NCBI GenBank assembly: GCA_007859835.1
Contig: SJPJ01000001.1
Location: 6,299,632 to 6,363,631, forward strand
From: Novipirellula herctigrandis
Lineage (GTDB): Bacteria; Planctomycetota; Planctomycetia; Pirellulales; Pirellulaceae
Direction: 5' to 3'
Length of the DNA: 64,000 nt
Positions 46,626 through 56,675 of this stretch are shown here, one piece after another (positions within the stretch are counted from its first letter, which is position 1; every line of letters begins with the position of its first letter). The notes beneath the pieces are model-generated. The model had not been told where the DNA came from and did not search any database. It saw nothing but the letters and a program-made list of their open reading frames with translations. A program made the translations under genes and the position numbers.

Positions 46626-47411
46626 CAGAGCAACCATTTCTTGTTGCAGTTCCTCGGTGGCTGTCAAACAAAACCGGGGTGACCAGTCGTCCAGTGGCGA
46701 GCCATCGTACTGCGTCAATGCAGCTCCGGCTTCTCGCGCGATCACGGTCCCGGCCGCTGCGTCCCAAGGCTGAACACTGGTGGCCCAATATCCGTCGAGC
46801 CGGCCATCGGCGACGTAACACATGTTCAGCGCGCATGAGCCTAGCCGTCTTAGTGAGCGACATTTTTCGAGCACTTGGATGAATCGCTTGACCTCCGGCG
46901 CGTCGCTTTTGATCCCAGCGGGAAAGCTGCATGAAAAAAGGCTTTCGCCAAGGTCGCGGCAACCACTCACTTTCATGGGGCGTCCGTTCACGGTGGCTCC
47001 CTGGCCATCGATCGCAGTAAACATTTCTTCGTAGACCGGATCGTAAACGACGCCTAAACGCATTTTGCCTGCTGCGTAGAGTCCGATGGAAACGGCGAAA
47101 TTCTGTAAACGATGGACGTAGTTGACAGTGCCATCGAGCGGATCGACGACCCAGCACGGCGGTGCGTCCGCATCGCCCCGGCGAACCGATTCCGGGGGCT
47201 CGGTCTCGCCCTCCTCTTCGCCGACAAACGCATAGTCAGGAAACCGCTCAAGAAGGATCGAGCGAATCGCTTTTTGTGCGGCCAAGTCGGCGTCGGTCAC
47301 AAGATCTTTAGGGGCCTTTTCGTGGACGACGCGATCATCGCGCCGGGCCATTAATTCCACCGCAGCGGCTTGGGCCGCTGCTATTGCCACATCCAAGTGT
47401 TGTTGGTCCAT
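46617..47411 (-). CDS. inositol monophosphatase family protein
   Basis: 264 residues from the ATG at 47411. The lithium-sensitive phosphatase fold is evident: VGEEEGE, the metal-binding DPLDGTVNYVH motif, and QPWDAAAGTVIAREAGA near the C-terminus. Members dephosphorylate inositol phosphates, fructose bisphosphate or similar compounds; the specific substrate cannot be read. Lies 46 bases downstream of the kinase gene on the same strand, probable operon. Confidence 0.9.
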   Translation of the reverse strand: MDQQHLDVAIAAAQAAAVELMARRDDRVVHEKAPKDLVTDADLAAQKAIRSILLERFPDYAFVGEEEGETEPPESVRRGDADAPPCWVVDPLDGTVNYVHRLQNFAVSIGLYAAGKMRLGVVYDPVYEEMFTAIDGQGATVNGRPMKVSGCRDLGESLFSCSFPAGIKSDAPEVKRFIQVLEKCRSLRRLGSCALNMCYVADGRLDGYWATSVQPWDAAAGTVIAREAGAALTQYDGSPLDDWSPRFCLTATEELQQEMVALLS

Positions 47412-47457
47412 CAGGGTCAAAACCTATGCAGTAAGGTTCTCCAGAAATTCGATTCAC

Positions 47458-48597
47458 TCATTGGTCAAAGCTCTCGAGTTGTCGTAACTCTTCGAGCCAT
47501 ACGCGAATGTCATTATCGTACTCGGTGGCCATATCGCTGCGAATCAGTTGTCGATGAAATGCAGCGGCACCTTGTTCCACGTGCTCAGCGGCCTCGGCAC
47601 TTGGGAAGCGACGATTCGGATCAGGTGCAATCAAACCGAGCAGGAAGTTCATTAGTAATTCGTTGCGCAGCACATCTTCCGGAAGGACTGTGTGCAGTCG
47701 CGATGGCAATTCGCGTTTCGCCTGTAGCAATTGTCGCAAGGTTTCTTTGCCCGTGAACGGATTCGTGCCGCTCAATAATTCAATCAGAACGTAGCCGACG
47801 CTTGCAAGGTCGCTTCGGGGGGTGACTTGATTGTTCTCTAGAACTTCCGGCGCAGCGTAGATTGGGGTGCATTCACTGTCACGTGGTGGATCGGTGTAAT
47901 CAAATGCCGATCCCATATCGATCAACTTGGTATGGCCAGATCGTTTGAGCATGATATTTGCCGGTTTCACATCACCGTGAACAATGTTTTCACGGTGAAG
48001 TGCCGCCAGCGATGCGAGGCATTCGCGAACAATCGCCACGGCAATGCCAGCCTTGAAACGCGATTGATCGGGACCTTCGGTAAGAATGACTTCGTTGATG
48101 TACCGCCACCGCCGTTGGCTGACATGGTGTTCCAAAAGTTCCAAACATTGCGGCGAGACGAGTTGCCTCAAATCGTAGCCATCGACCCATTCCATCATCA
48201 TGATTCGGATGCGATGACGTTCGAAAAAGTTTTGGACGTCGAGCAAATTGTCGTGTTGGATCAGAGCGACGCGAGCAGCGATCGTTGCCACGCGAGCCAT
48301 CGCTTCTTCGTAGGAGCGGCTATCGGTATAACGCTCGGGGGAAAAAACCTTCATCGCAACAGGAACCGTAAATCCATCCGTCCCGCGATACTCGGTCAAG
48401 TAAACTTCCCCTTGACCACCACGTCCGAGAAGTCTCAGCAAGTGATGGTGACCGGTCCAACTCACTTTTTGGGATTGGGTCAAATCGTCATACCGACGGA
48501 CCAACTCGGTGTCGGAATTCGTATGCGGAGATCCGTGCAGCGTGATCGTCGGGTTGGGTTCGTATCTTGTTGTGGATTGCATTCGATTTGAGACCAT
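47458..48597 (-). CDS. Hanks-type Ser/Thr protein kinase
   Basis: 379 residues from an ATG at 48597 (an ATG at 48582, MQSTTRYEP, is an alternative). Glycine loop LGRGGQGEVYL, the ATP lysine VAMKVF, catalytic loop HGDVKPANIML, metal-binding DMG (IDMGSAFDYT, in place of DFG), and APEVLEN activation-loop end. It lacks a membrane segment. The first ~45 residues look disordered and the C-terminal ~100 residues, with WLEELRQLESFD, may hold a regulatory tail. It phosphorylates proteins on Ser/Thr; targets unknown. First gene of the run leading to the IMPase gene. Confidence 0.9.
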   Translation of the reverse strand: MVSNRMQSTTRYEPNPTITLHGSPHTNSDTELVRRYDDLTQSQKVSWTGHHHLLRLLGRGGQGEVYLTEYRGTDGFTVPVAMKVFSPERYTDSRSYEEAMARVATIAARVALIQHDNLLDVQNFFERHRIRIMMMEWVDGYDLRQLVSPQCLELLEHHVSQRRWRYINEVILTEGPDQSRFKAGIAVAIVRECLASLAALHRENIVHGDVKPANIMLKRSGHTKLIDMGSAFDYTDPPRDSECTPIYAAPEVLENNQVTPRSDLASVGYVLIELLSGTNPFTGKETLRQLLQAKRELPSRLHTVLPEDVLRNELLMNFLLGLIAPDPNRRFPSAEAAEHVEQGAAAFHRQLIRSDMATEYDNDIRVWLEELRQLESFDQ

Positions 48598-49243
48598 CCG
48601 TGAACACACTTTCGTTTTGATTGCCAGTGACTACCTCGGATTTGACCGAGCCGAATCGAGAATGTTTCAAAAGAAGCCGATGCGTCCGCCGCAACGCTTC
48701 CTATTCATTCTTGGCATCGCCTTAAAGGATAGCAGTTCGGCTCCAGGCTGGAACTCCAGGTTGAATTTCGCTGGTTTAGACGAGCAAAATCAGAAACGGA
48801 GTGGTTCGGAGTCAAAAAAACGGATGTAAACCACCAATAACCGTCGATTATTTAGCTTAGCATCCCCCAAGCTGTTTTGGTGGAAAATTGTAGCCGCACG
48901 GCTACGCAATCCCCTTTTCCAGCGTGAGCAGAGCACAAAAGTCATCGACTACGTCAGCACCCTCTTCACTCTCAGAGGCGTCGTTGCAGAGCAGAATCCG
49001 CAGTTGCCCTCCCTAAAGGTAGCGGTCCACGAGGTTTCGGGATCGATATTTCCCCATGGTGGTTCTCGATGGGGAAGCCATCGGCATAGAGATTCGGGTG
49101 GAGTGAACGAATCGGCCCACTAATTCAAATTAGGATACTCATCCAAATTCTCTTGCCCGCTCTCCCAATTGGTGCACACGGGAAAAAAGAGTAGGCTTGT
49201 TCGATTATTCCGTCTTCTTTTCCCGCTTGAGCGAAGAGTACTT
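48598..49243. other. 646-base gap, mostly empty
   Basis: Contains the remnant described next and otherwise no gene. A short inverted repeat GTAGCCG-CA-CGGCTAC lies near 48890-48905. The promoters of the kinase and glnS should be here. Confidence 0.5.
48902..49057 (-). pseudogene. possible small-gene remnant with an in-frame TAG
   Basis: Minus-strand frame starts ATG at 49057 (MGKYRSRNLVDRYL), meets TAG at 49013-49015, then continues coding-like (GGQLRILLCNDASESEEGADVVDDFCALLTLEKGIA) to a final TAG at 48902-48904. The acidic, hydrophobic pattern after the stop is more protein-like than chance, but the segment is short and I know no family. Confidence 0.25.
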
Positions 49244-50950
49244 ATGAGTGAGCAGGATGCAAAACGCGATCCGAATGAAAAACGCGATTCGAAACATTTT
49301 ATTCAGCAAGCGATCGATGCCGACTTAGCCTCAGGCCGTTTTTCGGGCGTCTTCACTCGTTTTCCGCCCGAACCGAACGGATACTTGCATATTGGACACG
49401 CCAAAAGCATTTGCCTGAACTTCGGTTTAGCAAAAGAATATGATGGCAAGTGCAATCTTCGCTTTGATGATACCAACCCCACCAAGGAAGAGACCGAATA
49501 TGTCGACTCGATCATGGAAGACATCCGGTGGTTGGGGTTCGAGTGGGACAGCCTGCATTACGCCAGCGACTACTTTGAGCAGCTTTACGAGTGGGCCGAA
49601 AAACTGATCGTTGAAGGTGACGCGTACGTCTGTGATCTAACGGCCGAGGAAACTCGCGAATACCGGGGGACATTGACCGCTCCAGGAAAGAATAGTCCGT
49701 ATCGAGATCGGACGGCTAAGGAGAACCTCGATTTGTTTCGCCGAATGCGGGCTGGTGAATTCCAAGACGGATCACGATCGCTTCGAGCCAAAATTGACAT
49801 GGCGTCACCCAACATCAACATGCGTGACCCTGTGATGTATCGGATTTTGCGGGCCACACATCATCGCACGGGCGACAAGTGGTGTATCTATCCAACGTAT
49901 GACTGGACTCACGGGCAAAGCGATTCACTCGAACAGATCACCTTTTCAATCTGCACGCTCGAATTTGAAAACCATCGTCCGCTTTACGATTGGTATTGTC
50001 AAAAACTTGGGATTCATCACCCGCGGCAAATTGAATTTGCGAAATTGAAACTCAGCACCCTGCTGATTGGCAAACGTCACATGCTGCGGATGGTGAAAGA
50101 GGGCTTTGTGAAGGGATGGGACGACCCTCGCATGCCGACGCTTTGCGGTTATCGGCGTCGCGGATACACCCCCGAATCGATCCGTAACTTTTGTGCTGAC
50201 GCCGGTATTGCAAAGTTCAACAGCACGATTGACATCGTACGACTTGAGAATGCCGTTCGGGAACACCTCAACGCGGTGGCGCCGCGCCGAATGGCGGTCC
50301 TCGATCCGGTCAAGTTGACGATCACGAATTGGCCTGAAGGCAAGGTGGAAATGACCGATGCCGTAAACAACCCCGGAGATCCGTCTGAAGGCAAGCGAAA
50401 AGTCGCCTTCTCTGGAAGTCTGCTGATCGAACGAGAAGATTTTCGCGAAGAAGCACCTCGGAAATTCTTTCGTCTGAAAAAAGGAGGGGCCGTTCGCCTG
50501 AGGGCTGGCTATATCGTCGATTGCCACGATGTTGTGAAGGACAAGGAAGGCAATGTGATCGAAATTCTCTGTACCTACGATCCGGACAGTCGCAGTGGAA
50601 GTGACACCTCAGGCCGAAAAGTGAAAGGAACGATCCACTGGGTCAGTGCCGAACACGCCGTCGAGGTCGATGTGCGGTTATACGACCGGCTGTTTACTGT
50701 GGAAAATCCAGGCGACCCCGAAGAAGGCAAGACGTTTGTCGATTATTTAAACCCCGAATCGCTCAAAGTGGTGACTGGCTATGTCGAGTCGGAACTCGGC
50801 AAAGCGAAGCTGGGTGATCGAGTTCAATTTGAACGGCTCGGCTATTTTGTGGTCGATCCCGATTCGACCGAAGATCGAATCGTGTTCAACCGAATCGTTT
50901 CCCTGCGCGACACTTGGGGAAAAATGGAAGCGAAGGGAAAGACGGGTTAG
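49244..50950 (+). CDS. glnS: glutaminyl-tRNA synthetase
   Basis: 568 residues from the ATG at 49244. Class I synthetase: HIGH motif in [23 protein letters not shown], and the GlnRS-type [17 protein letters not shown]. It charges tRNA-Gln. The KMSKS-equivalent loop, usually VMSKR in GlnRS, reads LLIGKRHM (L273-M280), so the Ser is a Gly while K277 and R278 remain. C-terminal anticodon-binding beta barrels follow. Its presence means direct charging of tRNA-Gln. Convergent with recA; the shared terminator lies between. Confidence 0.95.
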   Translation: MSEQDAKRDPNEKRDSKHFIQQAIDADLASGRFSGVFTRFPPEPNGYLHIGHAKSICLNFGLAKEYDGKCNLRFDDTNPTKEETEYVDSIMEDIRWLGFEWDSLHYASDYFEQLYEWAEKLIVEGDAYVCDLTAEETREYRGTLTAPGKNSPYRDRTAKENLDLFRRMRAGEFQDGSRSLRAKIDMASPNINMRDPVMYRILRATHHRTGDKWCIYPTYDWTHGQSDSLEQITFSICTLEFENHRPLYDWYCQKLGIHHPRQIEFAKLKLSTLLIGKRHMLRMVKEGFVKGWDDPRMPTLCGYRRRGYTPESIRNFCADAGIAKFNSTIDIVRLENAVREHLNAVAPRRMAVLDPVKLTITNWPEGKVEMTDAVNNPGDPSEGKRKVAFSGSLLIEREDFREEAPRKFFRLKKGGAVRLRAGYIVDCHDVVKDKEGNVIEILCTYDPDSRSGSDTSGRKVKGTIHWVSAEHAVEVDVRLYDRLFTVENPGDPEEGKTFVDYLNPESLKVVTGYVESELGKAKLGDRVQFERLGYFVVDPDSTEDRIVFNRIVSLRDTWGKMEAKGKTG

Positions 50951-51019
50951 GCGGCATTGCCTCTCATCCAAAAAGCCTCTCATCCAAAAAGCCTTGCATG
51001 CAAAAATACTGCATACGAA

Positions 51020-51047
51020 AAAACCTGGGACTCTCATCCCAGGTTTT
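51020..51047. terminator. bidirectional terminator between glnS and recA
   Basis: Perfect stem AAACCTGGGA (51021-51030) / TCCCAGGTTT (51037-51046), loop CTCTCA, with A-rich sequence before and TT after. It serves the + strand glnS and the - strand recA. Confidence 0.85.
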
Positions 51048-51092
51048 CGTCTCTCATGATTTCATTGACGCTCGTTCGACGACGCCTGCCGC

Positions 51093-52211
51093 TTAGCTGT
51101 TGGTCGCGTCGGCGACTTCGGCATCGACCTCTTCGCTCTCGACTTCTTGGCTCTCATCCACCGGTCCCGCATAGCCGCCCGCTGCCAAAATCTTCTGCTT
51201 AATCTCATCGGCGATATCGGTGTTTTCGATCAAGAAGTTCCGTGCCTTCTCTTTGCCTTGACCCAAGTAGGTTTCCCCATACTTGAACCACGATCCGCTC
51301 CTTGAAACGATATCGTGCGTGGTTCCCAAATCGAGCAAGTCGCCTTCATAACTAATTCCGTTGCTGTGCATCATGTCAAACTCAGCGATGCGGAAAGGAG
51401 GTGCAACCTTGTTCTTAACGATCTTCACCTTCACTCGTTGGCCAACTTGCTCGTCGCCATCCTTTAGCGAACCAATTCGGCGAACATCGATACGGCACGA
51501 ACAGTAGAACTTCAATGCTCGACCACCAGGCGTCGTTTCGGGGCTGCCGAAGCTGACGCCGATCTTTTCACGAATCTGGTTGATGAAGATGACCGCACAT
51601 TTGCTCTTGGCAATCGCTCCGGTTAGCTTTCGCATCGACTGACTCATCAACCGAGCCTGCAAGCCGACGTGGCTATCACCAATTTCGCCTTCCAATTCCT
51701 TCCTAGGGACCAATGCGGCCACCGAGTCAACGATGATTACGTCGACGGCGTTGCTCTTGACCAGCATTTCACAGATCTGCATTGCTTCTTCGCCGCAGCT
51801 CGGTTGGCTAACGAGCAACGTGTCGAGTTCCACGCCGAGTTTCTTAGCCCAACTGGGGTCAAACGCATGTTCGGCGTCAATGATCGCTGCGATTCCGTTC
51901 ATCTTTTGCGCCTCCGCACCAATGTGCAGTGCCAAGGTGGTTTTCCCACTCGATTCGGGACCGTAGATTTCAATGATTCGTCCACGAGGAACCCCGCGAC
52001 CCCCTAGGGCCATGTCCAAACCAAGACTTCCGGTTGGAATGCCGTCAATTTCAAATTTCTGGTTCGCACCAAGCGGCATGATCGCGCCGTCGCCGAATGC
52101 CTTTTCGATTTGCTGAAGCGTCGTCTTTAGACCAGGTTCGCGTGCCAGCATTGTCTTCAGAGCTGGGTCGACCTTTGCGGTTTTGCTTGACGCTGCTTTT
52201 CTCTTTGCCAT
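51093..52211 (-). CDS. recA: RecA recombinase
   Basis: 372 residues, normal length. Walker A GPESSGKT (84-91), the [14 protein letters not shown] Walker B region, [45 protein letters not shown]2 loop. The C-terminus ends in an acidic tail ([20 protein letters not shown]). It performs strand exchange in homologous recombination, the step after end processing by the AddAB-like complex in this window. GAGGGA precedes the ATG by about 5 bases. Two GTGAACAT copies upstream are reported separately. Confidence 0.97.
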   Translation of the reverse strand: MAKRKAASSKTAKVDPALKTMLAREPGLKTTLQQIEKAFGDGAIMPLGANQKFEIDGIPTGSLGLDMALGGRGVPRGRIIEIYGPESSGKTTLALHIGAEAQKMNGIAAIIDAEHAFDPSWAKKLGVELDTLLVSQPSCGEEAMQICEMLVKSNAVDVIIVDSVAALVPRKELEGEIGDSHVGLQARLMSQSMRKLTGAIAKSKCAVIFINQIREKIGVSFGSPETTPGGRALKFYCSCRIDVRRIGSLKDGDEQVGQRVKVKIVKNKVAPPFRIAEFDMMHSNGISYEGDLLDLGTTHDIVSRSGSWFKYGETYLGQGKEKARNFLIENTDIADEIKQKILAAGGYAGPVDESQEVESEEVDAEVADATNS

Positions 52212-52744
52212 TCCCTCGTTCCTTTATTATGGAAAACCCCGTGAACATCACGCGTCAAAAGAACCGTATTGGCATCAACGAGGCGTGAACATGAATATCG
52301 TAATGGTGTCTAGTCGCGGTCACAACTATCCAAGCCCTCCGAACCAGTGGGCGTTTGGACCGCTGGTCGTCAAATGGTGTTTGGTGGTTTGTTGTGATCC
52401 GTGATTTTCTCACCCACACTCTTAGTATCCGCAGTGGTTGTGACAAGTCTGGTCAAACACGAATCGATATTCTGAAATTATTTTCTGTGTGGCGAGATGA
52501 TAGCATAATGCCCTTTAAAGTAGGACGGCTAATCAGGTGTTATTGAGTACTTCAAGAAAATCTCGAGAACCGTCAAAGTTTACCTAACCGGTATCCGATA
52601 ACTTCCCTTGGACGAGGTCTTTGTTTGTCGCCGGCATGGCGATTTTGCGAAGGCACGGAGGGGGGCTTCCACACTCGGCCCGTACGGGAATGCGCTGTTT
52701 GGTACAGTGTGTTTACGGCGGCACCGCACTAGGAAGCCTAGAGC
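52212..52744. other. 533-base gap with recA upstream region
   Basis: No gene. On the recA side it has two copies of GTGAACAT (52241-52248 and 52285-52292). I do not see a standard LexA box (CTGT-N8-ACAG or GAAC-N4-GTTC). On the other side lies the leader of the TolC-like gene, including the short inverted repeat CTAGG-AAG-CCTAG just before its ATG. Confidence 0.5.
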
Positions 52745-55177
52745 ATGAATCGCTCGTTGTTTCGAATCGCTGCGTATCTTCAGCTAGGGATTGCGATCCT
52801 GTTTGCTACAGGATGCGCGCCGACACAGCCGTTTTTTCTGAAAGAGTCGCCCGACCTTCAGTTCTATCTAAATCAAGCCACTTCCATCGAGTATCCCGAT
52901 GTCCAAGTCGATAGTCTTGCCGAAACGACCGAAGCACTTCCACCACTAACGGTTGGTAATCACGATTATCAATTCTGGGATTTGACCGTCGAAGAAGCGG
53001 TCTCGATTGCGCTGCAAAATGCCAAGATCCTTCCCACTACCGGTGGCAACGCTGAGTTCCGTCAAAACATTGCGTCCCAATTCACCAGCGGCACTGCCGA
53101 CCAATTCGGCAGTATCTACGACGTTGGGGTTCAGCAATCGACCACACAATCGGTACCTCTAACGGTCGACGGAAGCGGCAATCGTGTCTTGCCACGCGGC
53201 GTGTTGCGAGCGAACCAAGTCGGCGGTGTCGAAGATGCCTTGTCCGAATTTGATGCTCAGGCGAGCGGCTTTTTCAATTATGGCAACACCGATCGTCCTC
53301 GAAACGTTGGTGCAGCCAACACGGTTAATCCACAATTCTTTCAAGCTGTCGACGCAACTCAGCAATCCGCAATCAGCAAACGGCTTGCGACCGGTGGCGT
53401 AGCGACTCTGCGTCAGCAAGTGATCTACTCGAGGAACAATGCCGAAATCAGTCCTATCTCACGATCGGTCCCGAGCGATTGGACCGCTATTGTGGAAGCC
53501 CAGGTTCAGCATCCATTGATGCGTAATCGTGGTACGTTGATCAATCGTATCCCAGTGGTTCTGGCGAGTTTGAACGAAGACGTTTCGATTGCTGAATACG
53601 AAGCACAAGTTCGTAACTTGGTCCGCGATGTCGAGAACGCTTACTGGACTCTCTATGTTTCCTATCGCAGTGTTTCGACCGCGATCATTGGCCGAAACAG
53701 TGCAATCGCGACCGCACAATTTGCCCGATTGAATTTGGAAAATGGTACCGGTACGCGGCAAGAGCTCGCACAAGCTGTCGAACAATACTACCAATTCCGT
53801 GGCGTCCTCGAATCGGCGATTGCAGGGTCAAACTTGCCTGGCTCGGATCGTTTTGGTGTCTACGGCAACGAACGTTTGCTTCGCGAATTGATGGGACTCG
53901 CTCCAACCGATGGTCGATTGATTCGTCCTATCGAAGAACCTTCACTCGCACGGGTTGAATATGATTGGAATGAATCCGTCGCACAAATGCTGTACCTCAG
54001 CCCCGAACTGCGTCGCAATAAAACACGACTCAAGCAGAATGAATTGGAGTTGATCTCAGCGAAGAATCAAATCCTTCCGGAAGTCAATCTGTCGCTACTG
54101 TATCGCTGGGTCGGTGTCGGTGACCAACTCGGGCCGCCTCAACGTCGCTCGCAGAATTTTCCGTCTGCCGGCAGCAGTGCGTTGGGTGAATTGACCGAAG
54201 GAAACTACCAAGAAGGTGCCATTCGATTGGAAATCACTCCGCCCGCATTTGGTGCACGGCGAGAATTGACGCGAATTCGAAATGCCCAATTGCGTTTGGC
54301 CCGCGAACGAGCGTTCCTGCAAGATCAAGAACGTTTACTGGTAAGTCAACTTAGTGACGCGGCGGCAAAGGTCGCGACGCATTATCAATTGGTTCAAACC
54401 AATGCCCAGCGTTGGCAAGCTTCTGAACAAGAAGTCGAAGCACGCTTGGCGGAATTCAAAGGTGGCCGAAGTCCAGTGAATGTGGTTTTGCAGAGCCAGC
54501 AACGTCGTGCTCAAGCTCAAATCGATTACTACCGTGCTCTTGGCGAATACAATAAATCGATGAACTATGTCGACTACTTGAAGGGGACGCTGCTCGCGAA
54601 CAGCAACATCACGCTTCGTGAAGGACCATGGAACAAGAAAGCGTACTGGGATGCACTCGAACGTGCTCGCGAACGAAGTGCCGGTAAGCAGGTCAAGTAT
54701 GGTGTGACTCGTCCGGGCGTCGTGCGAACGGGGCCAGTGCGTGATGCCGATTCGGCGGTTGAAATCATGGGTAGTGGGGTCACTTCCATTGGCCAGACCT
54801 ATGCACCGAGCGGAGGTGGTGAGGTGATCTTAGGCGATCCCAACGATTCGTTGAACATGAACTTGGCACCTTACCGTGACGCAATCGACGTCGATGACAT
54901 TCCACTTGGCGAAATGGGATCACCTCAGCAAATGTTTGATACCGGTCAAGGGATCGAATCGCTGCCCCTGGGTAACCCGAGTGGACAAGCCGTACCGATG
55001 CCAGAGATCGATTCGCTGCCGGACGCCAGTATCCTCGAACCGCTCAATGCACCGAACGCCAGCCCGATTTCGCCTATCAGCTACGAAAGTATTCAACCCG
55101 TCGACGATCGAGCGGATTCGGTTGATGTTGGTTTCGCCCCGAGACCCGTTTCGCGAAAACCGTTACCCGTTCAATAG
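52745..55177 (+). CDS. TolC-family outer-membrane efflux protein, lipoprotein
   Basis: 810 residues. N-terminal lipoprotein signal (LFATGC). Two TolC/OEP helical repeats with the family's long coiled coils: DYQFWDLTVEEAVSIALQNAKILPTTGGN and QNELELISAKNQILPEVNLSLLYRW; the C-terminal repeat has EYNKSMNYVDYLKGTLLANSNI. An unusual Pro/Ser/Asp-rich tail of about 150 residues follows (from about 660), likely disordered. TolC-like proteins form outer-membrane channels for efflux or type I secretion. No inner-membrane pump gene is beside it. Confidence 0.85.
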   Translation: MNRSLFRIAAYLQLGIAILFATGCAPTQPFFLKESPDLQFYLNQATSIEYPDVQVDSLAETTEALPPLTVGNHDYQFWDLTVEEAVSIALQNAKILPTTGGNAEFRQNIASQFTSGTADQFGSIYDVGVQQSTTQSVPLTVDGSGNRVLPRGVLRANQVGGVEDALSEFDAQASGFFNYGNTDRPRNVGAANTVNPQFFQAVDATQQSAISKRLATGGVATLRQQVIYSRNNAEISPISRSVPSDWTAIVEAQVQHPLMRNRGTLINRIPVVLASLNEDVSIAEYEAQVRNLVRDVENAYWTLYVSYRSVSTAIIGRNSAIATAQFARLNLENGTGTRQELAQAVEQYYQFRGVLESAIAGSNLPGSDRFGVYGNERLLRELMGLAPTDGRLIRPIEEPSLARVEYDWNESVAQMLYLSPELRRNKTRLKQNELELISAKNQILPEVNLSLLYRWVGVGDQLGPPQRRSQNFPSAGSSALGELTEGNYQEGAIRLEITPPAFGARRELTRIRNAQLRLARERAFLQDQERLLVSQLSDAAAKVATHYQLVQTNAQRWQASEQEVEARLAEFKGGRSPVNVVLQSQQRRAQAQIDYYRALGEYNKSMNYVDYLKGTLLANSNITLREGPWNKKAYWDALERARERSAGKQVKYGVTRPGVVRTGPVRDADSAVEIMGSGVTSIGQTYAPSGGGEVILGDPNDSLNMNLAPYRDAIDVDDIPLGEMGSPQQMFDTGQGIESLPLGNPSGQAVPMPEIDSLPDASILEPLNAPNASPISPISYESIQPVDDRADSVDVGFAPRPVSRKPLPVQ

Positions 55178-55400
55178 CAATCCATCCGTAGGGCGGAGGC
55201 ATGCGAGGATTGTCCGGTTACGCGTCGGAAAAAACAATCTTCGTACACGAAGGCTCGAGTCGCGTCGTAATGACGCCTCGAGCTTCTCGTCGTTAGGATC
55301 AAGCTATCGTTAGCGACGTTGACATCCGAAATTGACCATCCAAACAACGAATGGATCCTGATGGGGCCAACTTCTGGTGGACGGAGACTCGCGTGGGCGC

Positions 55401-55434
55401 AAAAAAAAACGGGCTTTGCCGAAGCAACGCCCGT
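55401..55434 (-). terminator. terminator for the CC-repeat gene
   Basis: On the minus strand ACGGGC-loop-GCCCGT is followed by a run of nine T. It ends the transcript of the gene at 55466-55864. Confidence 0.85.
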
Positions 55435-55465
55435 CGTTGAGTTGAACTCTCTTTCTTGACTGCGA

Positions 55466-55864
55466 TTAGTTGCAGCAAGTAGGTTCGCAGCACGAGCGCG
55501 CGGCGCGGCGAGCCTTCAATTTTGCGAACAAGCCGCAACGTTTCTTGGGTGCTGGGCAGCAAACAGGAGCTGGTTCGCAGCAAACGGGTGCTGGTGCTGG
55601 TTCGCAGCAAACAGGTGCTGGAGCTGGTTCGCAGCAAACAGGTGCTGGAGCTGGTTCGCAGCAAACAGGTGCTGGTTCGCAGCAAACAGGTGCTGGTGCT
55701 GGTGCTGGTTCGCAGCAAACAGGTGCTGCTTCGCAGCAGGTTGTTTCTGCAGCACAGCATGCGGACTTCTTCTTGAAGCAGTCGAAAAGACCGGCGTCAG
55801 CTTGGGGAGCAAAGCCACTGCCAGCAACCGCGAGCAGGGTCAAAGCCAAAATCATACGTACCAT
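55466..55864 (-). CDS. secreted cysteine-pair repeat protein
   Basis: 132 residues from the ATG at 55864; the start MVRMILALTLLAVAGSGFAPQADAG is a signal peptide. The body has repeats of PVCCEPAPA, with 11 CC pairs counted in all and 24 cysteines. The C-terminus (GLFAKLKARRAARSCCEPTCCN) is basic. The Cys pairs could bind metal or form disulfide-linked polymers after export; neither is shown. DNA of the repeat region is a short-period microsatellite (GGTTCGCAGCAAACAGG-like), so copy number may vary between strains. Confidence 0.8.
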   Translation of the reverse strand: MVRMILALTLLAVAGSGFAPQADAGLFDCFKKKSACCAAETTCCEAAPVCCEPAPAPAPVCCEPAPVCCEPAPAPVCCEPAPAPVCCEPAPAPVCCEPAPVCCPAPKKRCGLFAKLKARRAARSCCEPTCCN

Positions 55865-56221
55865 AGTATTTTCTCTCGAAGGGTGGGGGGACATTGGCTT
55901 GCCGAATTGGGAAACCTGGGCAAAGTTTACGGTTTGGGTTGTCTGCGTCAAGCATGGTCAGCAAAAGCGGCTCAGATTGGCTCAAACATGGCCCCATTGG
56001 CCAATTCAAGGTCGTTTTCCCGGCCCACAACTGCGAATAAAGCCGCGGAACCGGTGCATTCGGTCTAAACCGCCGTCAGCCTTTCTTAAGGGAACTTCTA
56101 GAGTTTTTTTTTCTTCCAGTGAACGCACATTCCGTTTTCTGACCTAGGTTCTAAGTAGGCGGGGAAAATACCTCGTTCTTCAAGCACCCAAGAATCTCTG
56201 TCAACACTGGAGCTCATACAG
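55865..56221. other. divergent promoter region of the CC-repeat and pilin genes
   Basis: 357 bases with no credible gene. It must drive both the minus-strand secreted protein and the plus-strand pilin genes. No obvious operator was found. Confidence 0.5.
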
Positions 56222-56548
56222 ATGAAACGTACTAAGAAAAATGGTTTTTCGCTTCTCGAAGTCATTGCGGCTGTCGTCATTTTGGCCGTTGTCGCCGCAG
56301 CTACCGTTGCTACGGTCGCTCCGATGCGTGCCAAGAGTGAAGAAAAACTCGTTGAACAAGAAACAGCGACGCTCAACAGCATGGCGCAGACCTACTTCCT
56401 CGAAGAGGGCGTATTCCCACGCAGTGTTGTGGACTTGGTTACCAGCGGGTATCTGTCGAACACCACTCAAGCGGACCAAGATCGAATCACCAAGATTCGT
56501 CGTAACTACACTTACTCGCGAACCACTGGCGTGTTTTCCAAACGCTAA
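56222..56548 (+). CDS. type IV pilin-like protein (pseudopilin), first of cluster
   Basis: 108 residues. Prepilin signal KKNGFSLLEVIAAVVILAVVAAATV: cleavage after the G, Phe +1 and Glu +5 as required. The rest is a long N-terminal helix and a small soluble part. These proteins polymerise into pili or type II pseudopili after cleavage by the prepilin peptidase. A terminator-like structure at 56676-56742 lies between this gene and the rest, so it is probably transcribed in excess of them. Confidence 0.88.
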   Translation: MKRTKKNGFSLLEVIAAVVILAVVAAATVATVAPMRAKSEEKLVEQETATLNSMAQTYFLEEGVFPRSVVDLVTSGYLSNTTQADQDRITKIRRNYTYSRTTGVFSKR

Positions 56549-56675
56549 CGCCGAGTTGAGGGACGCTCGACAAAGAGGCGTGTGAATTCATTCAATCGCC
56601 TCGTGGGGAAGCTTGAAAGTTATGGGCATTGCGGTTGCACGCCTATCAGCTACCGCAAGCAAGAGAAAAATACGA

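Noticed and set aside
46116-46682. Plus-strand frame through the 18-bp repeats, encoding CENLAS-type repeats
   Set aside because: The frame is an artefact of the repeat periodicity; the repeats contain stops on the other strand and lie between two minus-strand genes.
52685-52745. CTGT...ACAG upstream of the TolC-like gene as a LexA box
   Set aside because: Spacing is 5 bases, not 8, and the gene has no link to DNA damage.
55401-55700. CRISPR array in the GGTGCTGGTTCGCAGCAAACAGG repeats
   Set aside because: The units are coding microsatellite repeats without unique spacers; no cas genes in the window.
55470-56147. Plus-strand repeat frame opposite the CC-repeat gene (GSQQTGAG-like)
   Set aside because: Antisense shadow of the microsatellite; the minus strand has a signal peptide, good start and terminator.
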